A stretch of 64,000 nucleotides of DNA, from the NCBI RefSeq assembly GCF_030264295.1, contig NZ_CP127173.1, positions 2,487,501 through 2,551,500 on the forward strand, read 5' to 3'. This DNA is from Amycolatopsis nalaikhensis (GTDB lineage: Bacteria; Actinomycetota; Actinomycetes; Mycobacteriales; Pseudonocardiaceae). This document shows, one piece after another, positions 1 to 7,567 of the stretch. A program made the position numbers and the translations under genes. The notes beneath the pieces were generated by a model that saw only the letters and a list, made by a program, of their open reading frames with translations, had not been told where the DNA came from and ran no database searches. Numbering within the stretch: position 1 is the stretch's first letter; each line of letters starts with the position of its first letter.

Positions 1-470
1 CGGCCAAGCTGCCGACGGAGGAGAACTCCGAGTCGGTCGGCGACCTCGTCGAAGAGCCGGCGAAGGTGATGCGGATCGGCACGATGATCAAGCAGCTGCT
101 GGAGGAGGTCCGGGCGGCCCCGCTCGACGACGCCTCGCGGAACCGGGTCCGGGAGATCCACCAGACGTCGGTGAAGGAGCTCGCGGCTTCGCTGGCCCCG
201 GAGCTGCAGGACGAGCTGGAGCGGCTGGTCCGCCCGTTCACCGATGATTCGACGCCTTCCGACGCGGAGCTGCGGATCGCCCAGGCACAGCTGGTGGGCT
301 GGCTCGAGGGCCTGTTCAGCGGAATCCAGACGGCGCTGTTCGCCCAGCAGATGGCGGCCCGGGTCCAGCTCGAACAAATGCGGCGCGGGCTGCCCGCCGG
401 CCCTTCCGGGGCCGCCGGGCACGGGCATGACCACGGGCCCGGGATTTCGGGGACCGGCCAGTACCTCTGA
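1..470 (+). CDS. bpa: Bacterial proteasome activator Bpa, 5' end outside the window
   Basis: ATP-independent ring-shaped activator of the actinobacterial 20S proteasome, which opens the gate for degradation of unfolded proteins. The frame is open from base 3. It encodes a stretch ending in EEPAKVMRIGTMIKQ, then a helical body (KELAASLAPELQDELERL, then AQAQLVGWLEGLFSGIQTAL) very close to M. tuberculosis Rv3780. The C-terminus GQYL is the HbYX-type tail that docks into the proteasome alpha ring. The GTG at 66 and ATG at 69 lie inside the conserved region, so the true start is upstream of the window. Stop at 468-470. In M. tuberculosis this gene sits directly beside wzt-glfT1-wzm, which here lie 8 kb downstream. 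Confidence 0.95.
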   Translation, partial: AKLPTEENSESVGDLVEEPAKVMRIGTMIKQLLEEVRAAPLDDASRNRVREIHQTSVKELAASLAPELQDELERLVRPFTDDSTPSDAELRIAQAQLVGWLEGLFSGIQTALFAQQMAARVQLEQMRRGLPAGPSGAAGHGHDHGPGISGTGQYL

Positions 471-481
471 GACGTTGCCGC

Positions 482-528
482 GGGGTTGTCCACAGACCGG
501 AGGGCATGTGGACAACCCCTGTGGACAA
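482..528. terminator. Inverted repeat with three TTGTCCACA motifs between convergent genes
   Basis: Arms 482-494 (GGGGTTGTCCACA) and 507-519 form a perfect 13-bp stem with a 12-base loop, placed between the 3' ends of bpa and the convergent hydrolase gene, as expected of a bidirectional terminator. Each arm contains TTGTCCACA (486-494; complement 507-515), and a third copy lies at 520-528. That nonamer is also the preferred DnaA box of Streptomyces, so a second role is possible. Confidence 0.7.
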
Positions 529-1665
529 CTACAGCTCCCGGAAGAACTTCCGGATGTCGCCGATCAAGGCGTCCGGTTCCTCCAGCGCCGGGAAGTGCCC
601 GCCCCGCGGGAACTCCGTCCACTGCACGATCCGGTCCGTCCGCTCGGCCAGCTCCCGGATCGGCAGCCCGATGTCGTCCGGGAACACCGCCACCCCCGTC
701 GGGACGTCGTTGCGCGGCGGCGGGGCTCCCCAGCCGCCGGTCAACGCCGCGTACAGGCGGGCCGACGAGTTCGCCGTCTCCGTGAACCAGTAGATCGACA
801 CGTCGGCCAGCAGGTCGTCGCGGTCGATGAGGTCGGCCGACGTGTTCGAGAACGACCGGAACTTCTCCGCGATCCACGCCAGCTGGCCGGCCGGTGAGTC
901 GTGCAGGCCGTACGCCAGCGTCTGCGGCTTCGTCGCCTGGATCATCGCGTAGCCCGTGCCCGACGCCGCGAACGCCTGGCCCTTCTCCAACGACCGGCGC
1001 CCCCGCTCCTGGTCCGAAAGCCCCTCGAGGTCGGCGGGCGTGCGGACCACCGCCGACGCCAGCATCGTCACGTGGATCCCGAGCAGCCGCTCGGGGAACT
1101 GGACCGCCAGCTCACGCGAGATGATCGCGCCCCAGTCGCCGCCGTGGGCGCCGAACCGCTCGTAGCCCAGCTCCGTCATCAGCGCCGCGAACACGCGCGC
1201 CATCCGGTCCGGGCCCCAGTCCGGCGTCGGCGTCGGGCCCGAGAAGCCGTAGCCCGGGATCGACGGGACCACCACCGTCAGCGCGTCCGCCGGGTCGCCG
1301 CCGTACGCGCTGGGGTCCGTCAGCGGCCCGATCACGTCCAGGAACTCCACGACCGAGCCCGGCCAGCCGTGCGTCAGCAGCACCGGCGTCGCGTCCGGCT
1401 CGGGCGACACCACGTGCAGGAAGTGCACCTTCGTGCCGTCGATCGACGTCGTGAACTGCGGGAACGCGTTGATCCGCTCCTCCTGCGCCCGCCAGTCGAA
1501 GCCCGTCCGCCAGTACTCGGCCAGCTCGCGGACGTAGTCGACGGGCGCGCCGAGCCGCCACCCCGCGTCGGCGGGCTGGTCCGGCCAGCGGGTGTTGGCG
1601 AGGCGCGCGCGAAGGTCGTCGAGGTCGGCTTGCGGGACTTCGATGCGGAACGGTGTGGGCGTCAT
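529..1665 (-). CDS. Epoxide hydrolase family alpha/beta hydrolase (EHN domain)
   Basis: 378-residue cytoplasmic alpha/beta hydrolase of the microsomal epoxide-hydrolase type. An N-terminal EHN segment (about residues 1-110, beginning [17 protein letters not shown]) precedes the hydrolase core. Visible catalytic elements are the oxyanion motif HGWPGS, the nucleophile elbow GGDWG with the Asp nucleophile, an IYWF tyrosine of the kind that activates the epoxide, and the C-terminal His in [10 protein letters not shown]. No signal peptide is seen. It is transcribed towards bpa and lies just downstream of pseG with only a few bases between, so it may be read from the same transcript, although nothing links it chemically to pseudaminic acid. 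The substrate cannot be told from sequence. Confidence 0.88.
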   Translation of the reverse strand: MTPTPFRIEVPQADLDDLRARLANTRWPDQPADAGWRLGAPVDYVRELAEYWRTGFDWRAQEERINAFPQFTTSIDGTKVHFLHVVSPEPDATPVLLTHGWPGSVVEFLDVIGPLTDPSAYGGDPADALTVVVPSIPGYGFSGPTPTPDWGPDRMARVFAALMTELGYERFGAHGGDWGAIISRELAVQFPERLLGIHVTMLASAVVRTPADLEGLSDQERGRRSLEKGQAFAASGTGYAMIQATKPQTLAYGLHDSPAGQLAWIAEKFRSFSNTSADLIDRDDLLADVSIYWFTETANSSARLYAALTGGWGAPPPRNDVPTGVAVFPDDIGLPIRELAERTDRIVQWTEFPRGGHFPALEEPDALIGDIRKFFREL

Positions 1666-1668
1666 ACC

Positions 1669-2640
1669 TCAACGATAGGGAGAATCGCGGACAGATCCGG
1701 TCCGCGATTCCAGCTGATCGAGCACCCGGTCGACGCCGAGTCCGTCCACTGTGGACGACGCGGTGGCCGAGAGCGAGCCGCGGAGGTCGGCGTCGGAAAG
1801 CAAGGCTCGCAAGGTCGACGTCACCGACGTGAGGTCGAGGGTGTCCGCGTGGCCGAGCCCTACCGCCAACCCCAGGTCCAGGGCCGCGCGGTAGCCCGTC
1901 TCCTGGTTGTCCACCAGCTGCACCGCCGCCGTCGGGACGCCGAGGCAGCACAGCTCCACGAACGTCACCCCCGACGCGCTCACCGCGACGTCCGTCGTCG
2001 CCATGACGTCCAGCAGCGCCGGGCTCGGCGGCGACAGGCGGATCGTCTGGCCTGGCAGGAGCGAAGGCAGCGAAGGCTCTCCGCGCACGAAGGCGTCCGC
2101 CACGAAGGGCAGCTCCGTGTCGCGAAGCGCGCGAAGCAGCAACCCCACTGTCGTCGCCCACTCCGCGCCGCCGCCGAGGACGACCGTGACGTGCGTTGGA
2201 GGCCCAGAAGGCTTCCGACGCGTACGCCGCACAACGTCCCGAAGCGGCGCGTACGCGATCCCTCGGAGCAGGAGGTCCGAGCCGTCGTCCGGCCGCGGGG
2301 CGGGCGCGAACCCCGAGTCCACGACGATGTCGGCGGGACGGCGGCCGAACACGTCGTCCTCGATCGAGACCAGCAGCGCTCCGGCCGCGTTGACCTCCTT
2401 GCGCAGGTCGCCGAGGCCGTAGTGGTCGACGATGACCGCGTCGAACCCCTCGGGGTCGAAGGGCACGCGCGAAACGCCCAGCTCGTCGAACTGCGCCGCG
2501 AGCCACTCCGCGTTCTCGACGCCGCCGGAGAAAGCCACCTCCCAGCCCCGGGCCACCGCCCGCTCGGCGTACGCAACCATCCGCGCGACGTGCCCGGCGC
2601 CGATGGCCGCCGACGCGTCCGCGCGCAGCAGCACCCTCAC
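1669..2640 (-). CDS. pseG: UDP-2,4-diacetamido-2,4,6-trideoxy-beta-L-altropyranose hydrolase PseG
   Basis: Removes UDP to release 2,4-diacetamido-2,4,6-trideoxy-L-altrose, the fourth pseudaminic-acid step. 323 residues with a GT-B-like fold: an N-terminal ADASAAIGAGHVARM segment containing the GxGHxxR motif, a central domain with VVLGGGAEW, and a C-terminal donor-site region SASGVTFVELCCLGVPTAAV. The GTG at 2640 overlaps the pseF stop as GTGA, which fixes the start and implies translational coupling. The reading frame stays open further upstream, but that part runs through pseF and is not used. The family is shared with SpsG, so the call rests partly on the neighbouring pse genes. Confidence 0.88.
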   Translation of the reverse strand: MRVLLRADASAAIGAGHVARMVAYAERAVARGWEVAFSGGVENAEWLAAQFDELGVSRVPFDPEGFDAVIVDHYGLGDLRKEVNAAGALLVSIEDDVFGRRPADIVVDSGFAPAPRPDDGSDLLLRGIAYAPLRDVVRRTRRKPSGPPTHVTVVLGGGAEWATTVGLLLRALRDTELPFVADAFVRGEPSLPSLLPGQTIRLSPPSPALLDVMATTDVAVSASGVTFVELCCLGVPTAAVQLVDNQETGYRAALDLGLAVGLGHADTLDLTSVTSTLRALLSDADLRGSLSATASSTVDGLGVDRVLDQLESRTGSVRDSPYR

Positions 2641-3374
2641 TTGCCGACCTTCTTCTGCTCGACGCGCGCGTTCAGCGCCACCAGGTCGGGCCGCGACCGC
2701 AGCAGCGCGACCACCGCCCGCCAGTCGCCGACGCGGTCGCCCAGCTCGGCCGCGATCGCGGTCAGCAGCTCCCAGTCCTCGGCCGTGTCGAGCGTGACGC
2801 GCAGGTCGTCCGCGGGCGGGCTCACCACGACCCCGGTGCAGGAGTACCGCAAGGGCTGCGAATAGATGCCCGATGTCACGTGCTCGCGGTCCGCGCCGGT
2901 CGCCGAGGCGACCTGCTCGGCCAGCACGTCGGCGCGCACCAGCTCGGCGTCGAAGCCGCGCGGCAGCGTCCGGACCAGCGTCGTGCTCAGGTAGTCCAGC
3001 GTCGGCTGGGCGCGCCACAGCGTCGCGAGCTGGCCGATCAGGGCCGGATCCAGTAACGGGCAGTCCGCGGTGAGCCTGATCACGGCGTCCGCGGGGTGCT
3101 CGCGCAACGCCACCGCGAACCGGCCGAGGACGTCGTCGAGCGGGCCGCGGACCACCGCGGCGCCGCAGCGGGTGGCCTCCAGGGCGACGGCGTCGTCCGA
3201 AGGGTCCGAAGAAGTCGCGACGATGACCTGGTCGACGCCAGGAGCGGCCGCCGCGGCCCGGACCACCCAGCCCAGCACGCTGCGGCCGGCCAGCGGGCGC
3301 AGCACCTTGCCGGGCAGCCTCGTCGACGACGACCGGGCCTGGATGACGGCGTTGACAACGGGCGCTCCACGCAT
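2637..3374 (-). CDS. pseF: Pseudaminic acid cytidylyltransferase PseF (SpsF-type)
   Basis: Predicted to activate pseudaminic acid with CTP, giving CMP-pseudaminate. About 245 residues with an A-type nucleotidyltransferase fold. The N-terminus NAVIQARSSSTRLPGKVLRP is the CTP-binding signature of the SpsF/CMP-KDO synthetase group, followed by IRLTADCPLLDP, where the Asp would bind metal. Two in-frame ATGs, at 3383 and 3374, are possible starts; neither has a clear ribosome binding site, and 3374 was chosen because conserved sequence begins at once after it. It heads a two-gene reverse unit with pseG and diverges from pseB across roughly 40 bases that must hold both promoters. SpsF proteins can act on other sugars, so the substrate comes from context. 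Confidence 0.82.
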   Translation of the reverse strand: MRGAPVVNAVIQARSSSTRLPGKVLRPLAGRSVLGWVVRAAAAAPGVDQVIVATSSDPSDDAVALEATRCGAAVVRGPLDDVLGRFAVALREHPADAVIRLTADCPLLDPALIGQLATLWRAQPTLDYLSTTLVRTLPRGFDAELVRADVLAEQVASATGADREHVTSGIYSQPLRYSCTGVVVSPPADDLRVTLDTAEDWELLTAIAAELGDRVGDWRAVVALLRSRPDLVALNARVEQKKVGK

Positions 3375-3423
3375 GGGTGACATGATGGCCGACGGCAACC
3401 CACCCGAAACGCGGAGGTCAACG

Positions 3424-4407
3424 ATGTCCGAGCTGGATGGCTCCAGCATCCTGCTCACCGGCGGGACCGGTTCCTTCGGCAAGGCGTTCATCGCCCACGC
3501 GCTGGCCGAGCTGAACCCGAGCCGCCTGGTCGTGCTCTCCCGCGACGAGCTGAAGCAGTACGAGACGCGCCAGCTGTTCGGCGACGACCCGCGGCTGCGC
3601 TGGTTCATCGGCGACATCCGCGACCGGCGCCGGCTCGAGCGCGCCATGCACGGCGTCGACTACGTCGTGCACGCCGCCGCGCTCAAGCAGGTGGACACCG
3701 GTGAGTACAACCCGTTCGAATTCGTCCAGACCAACGTCATGGGCTCGCAGAACGTGATCGAGGCGGCGATCGACACCGGCGTCAAGAAGGTCGTCGCGCT
3801 GTCGACGGACAAGGCGTCCAGCCCGATCAACCTCTACGGCGCCACCAAGCTGTGCGCCGACCGGATGTTCATCAGCGGCAACCACTACGCGGCCGCGCAC
3901 GTGACGCGCTTTTCCGTGGTCCGCTACGGCAACGTGATGGGCTCGCGCGGCAGCGTGATCCCGTTCTTCCGCAAGCTGGCCGAGCAGGGCGAGTCGCTGC
4001 CGATCACGCACAAGGAGATGACCCGCTTCTGGATCACGCTCCCCCAGGCCGTGCGGTTCGTCGTCGACTCCTTCGACCAGATGCACGGCGGCGAGCTGTA
4101 CGTGCCGCGGATCCCGAGCATGCGGCTGGTCGACCTGGCGCAGGCGATCGCGCCGGGCAGCGACATGCACGAGGTCGGCATCCGCCCCGGTGAGAAGCTG
4201 CACGAGGAGATGATCGCCCCCGACGACGCGCGCCGGACGGTCAAGCTCGAGGACCGCTACGTCGTCCAGCCGCACCTGGCGGGCTGGGGGTACGAGCCGC
4301 CCGCCGACGGCACGCCGATGCCGGAGGGCTTCGCCTACCGCTCGGACACGAACGACCTGTGGCTGAACCCGGACGAGCTGCGCGAACTGGTCGAGCAGTA
4401 TGCCTGA
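3424..4407 (+). CDS. pseB: UDP-N-acetylglucosamine 4,6-dehydratase (inverting) PseB
   Basis: First enzyme of pseudaminic-acid synthesis: converts UDP-GlcNAc to UDP-2-acetamido-2,6-dideoxy-beta-L-arabino-hexos-4-ulose. 327-residue extended SDR with TGGTGSFGKAF (NADP-binding Rossmann loop, residues about 13-23), LSTDKAS as the catalytic region, and YGATK, the Tyr-x-x-x-Lys pair. The invariant HAAALKQVD and ITHKEMTRFW segments are typical of PseB/FlaA1-type dehydratases. A good ribosome binding site (GGAGG, 3413-3417) precedes the ATG. The stop overlaps the pseC start by 8 bases. Confidence 0.93.
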   Translation: MSELDGSSILLTGGTGSFGKAFIAHALAELNPSRLVVLSRDELKQYETRQLFGDDPRLRWFIGDIRDRRRLERAMHGVDYVVHAAALKQVDTGEYNPFEFVQTNVMGSQNVIEAAIDTGVKKVVALSTDKASSPINLYGATKLCADRMFISGNHYAAAHVTRFSVVRYGNVMGSRGSVIPFFRKLAEQGESLPITHKEMTRFWITLPQAVRFVVDSFDQMHGGELYVPRIPSMRLVDLAQAIAPGSDMHEVGIRPGEKLHEEMIAPDDARRTVKLEDRYVVQPHLAGWGYEPPADGTPMPEGFAYRSDTNDLWLNPDELRELVEQYA

Positions 4408-5530
4408 CTTCCTCCCCTACGGCCGCCAGTCGATCAGCGACGAGGACATCGAGGCCGTCGTCGGCGTGCTGCGCGGGGACTGGCTGACGACCGGGCCCGC
4501 GGTCCAGCGGTTCGAGTCGGACCTCGCGGCGCACACCGGCGGGACTCCGGCCGTCGCCGTCACCTCGGGCACCGCGGCCCTGCACGTCGCGTACGCGGCC
4601 GCTGCGATCAAGCCGGGCGACGAGGTCGTCGCCTCGCCGATGACGTTCGTGGCGACGGCCGCCGCGGCCGCACTGCACGGCGCGAAGGTGGTTTTCGCCG
4701 ACGTCGAGGCGGACACCGGCAACCTGGACGTCGAGGCCGCGCGAGCCGCGGTGAGCGAGCGGACGAAGGTCGTCGCCGCCGTCGACTACGCCGGGCACCC
4801 CGCCGAGCTGGACAAGCTCGGCGAAATCGCCCACGACGCGGGCGCGCTGCTGCTGGAGGACGCGGCGCACTCCGTCGGCGGCTCGTGGCACGGCCGTCCG
4901 GTGGGCTCGATCGCCGACCTGACGACGTTCTCGTTCTTCCCGACGAAGAACCTCACGACAGCCGAAGGCGGCGCCGTCGTCACGCCCGACGAGCACCTCC
5001 TGGACCGGGCGCGGAAGTTCCGCAACCACGGCCTGGTCCGCGACCGCGCCGAGCAGCGGTACCCGGACGAAGGCGGCTGGCACCAGGAAGTCCACGAGTT
5101 CGGCCTGAACTACCGCCTGCCCGACGTCCTCTGCGCGCTCGGCAGCAGCCAGCTCACCCGGCTCGCGGAGTTCAAGAAGCGCCGCGCCGAGATCCACGAG
5201 CGGTACAACGCGGCCCTCGCCGACCTCGACGGCGTGGCGACGCCGCCGAGCCGCGCGGGCGCCGACCCGGTGTGGCACCTCTACCCGCTGCGCGTCCTGG
5301 AAGGCCGTCGCCGCGCGTTGTTCGACCACCTGCGCGGCGTCGGCATCGGCGTCCAGGTCAACTACATCCCGGCCTACTGGCACCCGGTGTTCGAGGACCT
5401 CGGCTACCGGCGCGGCCTCTGCCCGAACGCCGAGGCGTACTACGAGCAGGAGCTGTCGCTGCCGCTGTTCCCGGCCATGACCGACGCCGACGTCGACCGT
5501 GTGGTCGACACCGTGCGCGCGTTCTTCTAG
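4400..5530 (+). CDS. pseC: UDP-4-amino-4,6-dideoxy-N-acetyl-beta-L-altrosamine transaminase PseC
   Basis: PLP-dependent DegT/DnrJ/EryC1-family aminotransferase that aminates C4 of the PseB product. 376 residues, the normal length. The Schiff-base lysine lies in FSFFPTKNLTTAEGG, and the cofactor-binding TSGTAALHVAY and DAAHSVGG segments are present. The N-terminus LPYGRQSISDEDIEAVV is very like characterised PseC proteins. It overlaps pseB by 8 bases and the two form a forward operon. Its stop shares a CTAG tetramer (5527-5530) with the stop of the convergent pseI, leaving no intergenic space. Confidence 0.92.
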   Translation: MPDFLPYGRQSISDEDIEAVVGVLRGDWLTTGPAVQRFESDLAAHTGGTPAVAVTSGTAALHVAYAAAAIKPGDEVVASPMTFVATAAAAALHGAKVVFADVEADTGNLDVEAARAAVSERTKVVAAVDYAGHPAELDKLGEIAHDAGALLLEDAAHSVGGSWHGRPVGSIADLTTFSFFPTKNLTTAEGGAVVTPDEHLLDRARKFRNHGLVRDRAEQRYPDEGGWHQEVHEFGLNYRLPDVLCALGSSQLTRLAEFKKRRAEIHERYNAALADLDGVATPPSRAGADPVWHLYPLRVLEGRRRALFDHLRGVGIGVQVNYIPAYWHPVFEDLGYRRGLCPNAEAYYEQELSLPLFPAMTDADVDRVVDTVRAFF

Positions 5531-6582
5531 ACCAGGTCCCAGGTCAGGGGCGTGCCCTTCGCGGCGTCGACGCGGAAGGTGCGCCCCAGCACGGCCGTGA
5601 TCTCGGCCGGGGCGAGCCCGCCCGCGGGCCGGATCGAGCGGACGTTCTCCGGCGTCACGAGGTCGCCCGCGCGGACGTCCTCGACGACGTAGAGCGAGCG
5701 CCGGAACCGCAGCCCCTCGGCCTCGCTGGCCCGCGGGCCGAGCACCGGCTCGCCCAGGGCTTCCCAGGCGCGGTGCGTCTCGGTGACGAGCGCGGCCAGC
5801 TCGGCCGGTTCGAGCGAGAAGTCCGAGTCGACGCCGCCGTCGCCGCGGGAGAGCGTCACGTGCTTCTCGATCGCCACCGCGCCCAGCGCGACGGCCGCGA
5901 CCGGCGCGCCGATGCCCGGCGTGTGGTCGGACAGGCCGACGAGCGTCTGCGTCAGCCCGGCCAGCAGCGGCAGGCCGCGCAGGTTGCTCTCGCGGGGCGA
6001 CGCCGGGTAGCTCGCGGTGCAGCCGAGCACGATCAGCTGGTCGTTGCCCGCCTCCCGCGCGGTGCGGACGGCGGCGTCGATCTCCGCGACGTTCGCCATG
6101 CCGGTGGAGATGACCAGCGGCTTGCCGGTCCGCGCGCACAGCTCGACCAGCGGCAGGTCGACGATCTCCGACGACGCGATCTTGTACGCCGGCGCGCCGA
6201 GCGACTCCAGCAGCTCGACCGCGGTCGGGTCGAACGGGCTCGAGAAGATCTCCAGGCCGCGCGAGCGGGCGCGCTCGAAGAGCGGTTCGTGCCACTCCCA
6301 CGGCGTGTGCGCCTTTTCGTACAGCTTGTACAGGTTTTCGCCGCCCCACAGCTCGTGGGTGTCGCCGATGCGGAACGCCGGGGTGTCGACGTCGATGGTG
6401 ATCGTGTCGGGCCGGTAGGTCTGCAGCTTGACCGCCTGCGCGCCGGACTCGGCGATCGCGTCGACGATCTCCAGCGCGCGGCCGAGGTCGCCGTTGTGGT
6501 TGCCGGACATCTCGGCGATGACGAACGGCGGCTGCTCGGGTGAGACGACGTGGGCGCCGATGCGCACCTCGCTGGTCGTCAT
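5527..6582 (-). CDS. pseI: Pseudaminic acid synthase PseI
   Basis: NeuB-family synthase condensing the 6-deoxy-AltdiNAc sugar with phosphoenolpyruvate to give pseudaminic acid. 351 residues: a TIM barrel beginning PPFVIAEMSGNHNGDL, with VKLQTYRPDTITID (the PEP/substrate loop), SSPFDPTAVELLESLG and KIASSEIVDLPL, then a C-terminal SAF (antifreeze-like) domain, about residues 290-350, around VVEDVRAGDLVTPENVRSI. The motif GNHNGDL and the spacing agree with PseI rather than sialic-acid NeuB, but the distinction is subtle and supported mainly by the other pse genes. It starts 4 bases after the pseH stop in one reverse operon. Confidence 0.9.
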   Translation of the reverse strand: MTTSEVRIGAHVVSPEQPPFVIAEMSGNHNGDLGRALEIVDAIAESGAQAVKLQTYRPDTITIDVDTPAFRIGDTHELWGGENLYKLYEKAHTPWEWHEPLFERARSRGLEIFSSPFDPTAVELLESLGAPAYKIASSEIVDLPLVELCARTGKPLVISTGMANVAEIDAAVRTAREAGNDQLIVLGCTASYPASPRESNLRGLPLLAGLTQTLVGLSDHTPGIGAPVAAVALGAVAIEKHVTLSRGDGGVDSDFSLEPAELAALVTETHRAWEALGEPVLGPRASEAEGLRFRRSLYVVEDVRAGDLVTPENVRSIRPAGGLAPAEITAVLGRTFRVDAAKGTPLTWDLV

Positions 6583-6586
6583 CGGG

Positions 6587-7105
6587 CTATCGCTTCCTTC
6601 CGGGACGGCGGTCGGCGGCCCGCAGCTCGGTCCAGACCACTTCGCGGGGCACGCCGTCGACGTCCCGAACATACCTGCGTGCCTCGGTGAAGCCGAACCG
6701 CTTGTGCAGCTGCAGCACTTGGCGGTTGTCGGCCAGGGTCGCGCCACCGACGACCTGGAGGCCGAGCTCGTCGAAGGCGTAGTCGACGGCCGCCTGCTCG
6801 AGCCGCAGCCAGGCGGCGAGCAGGTTCCGGCCCAAGCCCTCGTTGTCGAGGTAGAAGCCCCATTCGGCGCTTCCGGCGCCGGGGTCGATGTCGCTGAACA
6901 GCACGACCCCGGCCGGGGTGCCTTCGTGCAGGTAGACCAGCACCCGCCGGGTCGGGTCGGCGAGTGCTTTGGAGAACCACGCGCGGTGCTCGTCGGCACC
7001 GATCTCGTGGGTGGTGAAGCTCACCTGCCGGACCGCCGGGTGGTTGCGCCACCGGCGGATCCGGTCCAGGTCGGTTTCGTCCGCTTCGCGCAGAACGGCG
7101 GTCAT
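6587..7105 (-). CDS. pseH: PseH-type GNAT N-acetyltransferase
   Basis: GNAT-fold acetyltransferase predicted to acetylate the 4-amino group of the PseC product with acetyl-CoA, the step that feeds PseG. 172 residues. The N-terminus LREADETDLDRIRRWRNHPAVR is typical of the RimJ/PseH branch; the acetyl-CoA pyrophosphate region is seen as DNEGLGRNLLAAWL, and the C-terminal KRFGFTEARRYVRD is the usual GNAT ending. Its stop lies 4 bases before pseI, and its ATG overlaps the stop of the preceding coiled-coil gene by 4 bases. With this gene all six dedicated pse steps are present within 5.5 kb. Confidence 0.86.
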   Translation of the reverse strand: MTAVLREADETDLDRIRRWRNHPAVRQVSFTTHEIGADEHRAWFSKALADPTRRVLVYLHEGTPAGVVLFSDIDPGAGSAEWGFYLDNEGLGRNLLAAWLRLEQAAVDYAFDELGLQVVGGATLADNRQVLQLHKRFGFTEARRYVRDVDGVPREVVWTELRAADRRPGRKR

Positions 7106-7536
7106 TCGCCTGCCGGGACGCTGATCGAGTCCTCGAGCCGCCGCAGCCGGTCTTCGTAGCGGGAGATGCCGGCGAGCCGGACCCGGATCTGCGCGTGCTG
7201 CCGCTGGATCTCCTCGATCAGCGTGCGGGCCTCGGCCATCTCCGCCGAATCGGCCTTCGGCACCAGCGCCATCGACTCGCGCAGCGTCTCCAGGCGGCCT
7301 TCCTGCGCGGCCACGTGCGGGATCAGCCGGTCGAGCTCGGCGCGCGTCCAGCGGAGGTCGCCGCGGGCGTGCTCGAGGCCGTGCTCGGCGTTGTCCAGCC
7401 GCCGCCGGTGGTCGGCGGTGGCGTGCTCGAGGTCGTTGACGCGGGCCGCCAGGTCGCGGGTGCGCTCGTCGACGCGGAAGTCGATGAGCCGGGCGATCCG
7501 GTCGATCAGCCCTCTGCCGAGTTTCTGCACTGCCAT
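7102..7536 (-). CDS. Coiled-coil protein of unknown function in the pse operon
   Basis: 144 residues, not recognised as a characterised family. After a short basic N-terminus (LGRGLIDRIARLIDFRVDER) almost the whole protein is alpha-helical heptad sequence rich in Leu, Arg, Glu and Asp (RVNDLEHATADHRRRLDNAE, then EIQRQHAQIRVRLAGISRYEDRLRRLE), so a parallel coiled coil is likely. No signal peptide or membrane segment. A ribosome binding site (AGGAA) precedes the ATG at 7536, and its 3' end overlaps pseH by 4 bases. Sitting between the sialyltransferase-like gene and pseH, it may organise the glycosylation enzymes or measure length; that is inference from position only. Confidence 0.75.
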   Translation of the reverse strand: MAVQKLGRGLIDRIARLIDFRVDERTRDLAARVNDLEHATADHRRRLDNAEHGLEHARGDLRWTRAELDRLIPHVAAQEGRLETLRESMALVPKADSAEMAEARTLIEEIQRQHAQIRVRLAGISRYEDRLRRLEDSISVPAGE

Positions 7537-7567
7537 GGGGTTCCTAACGTGGGGTGGGGACGCGCGT

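Noticed and set aside
1669..3018. Longer PseG of 449 residues
   Set aside because: The upstream part of that frame lies entirely within pseF and has shadow composition; the GTG at 2640 with GTGA overlap is the better start.
1669..7105. Legionaminic or sialic acid cluster
   Set aside because: The inverting dehydratase PseB, PseC-type transaminase and PseG/PseH fit pseudaminic acid; no NeuC-type 2-epimerase or GDP-sugar genes typical of the other pathways are seen.
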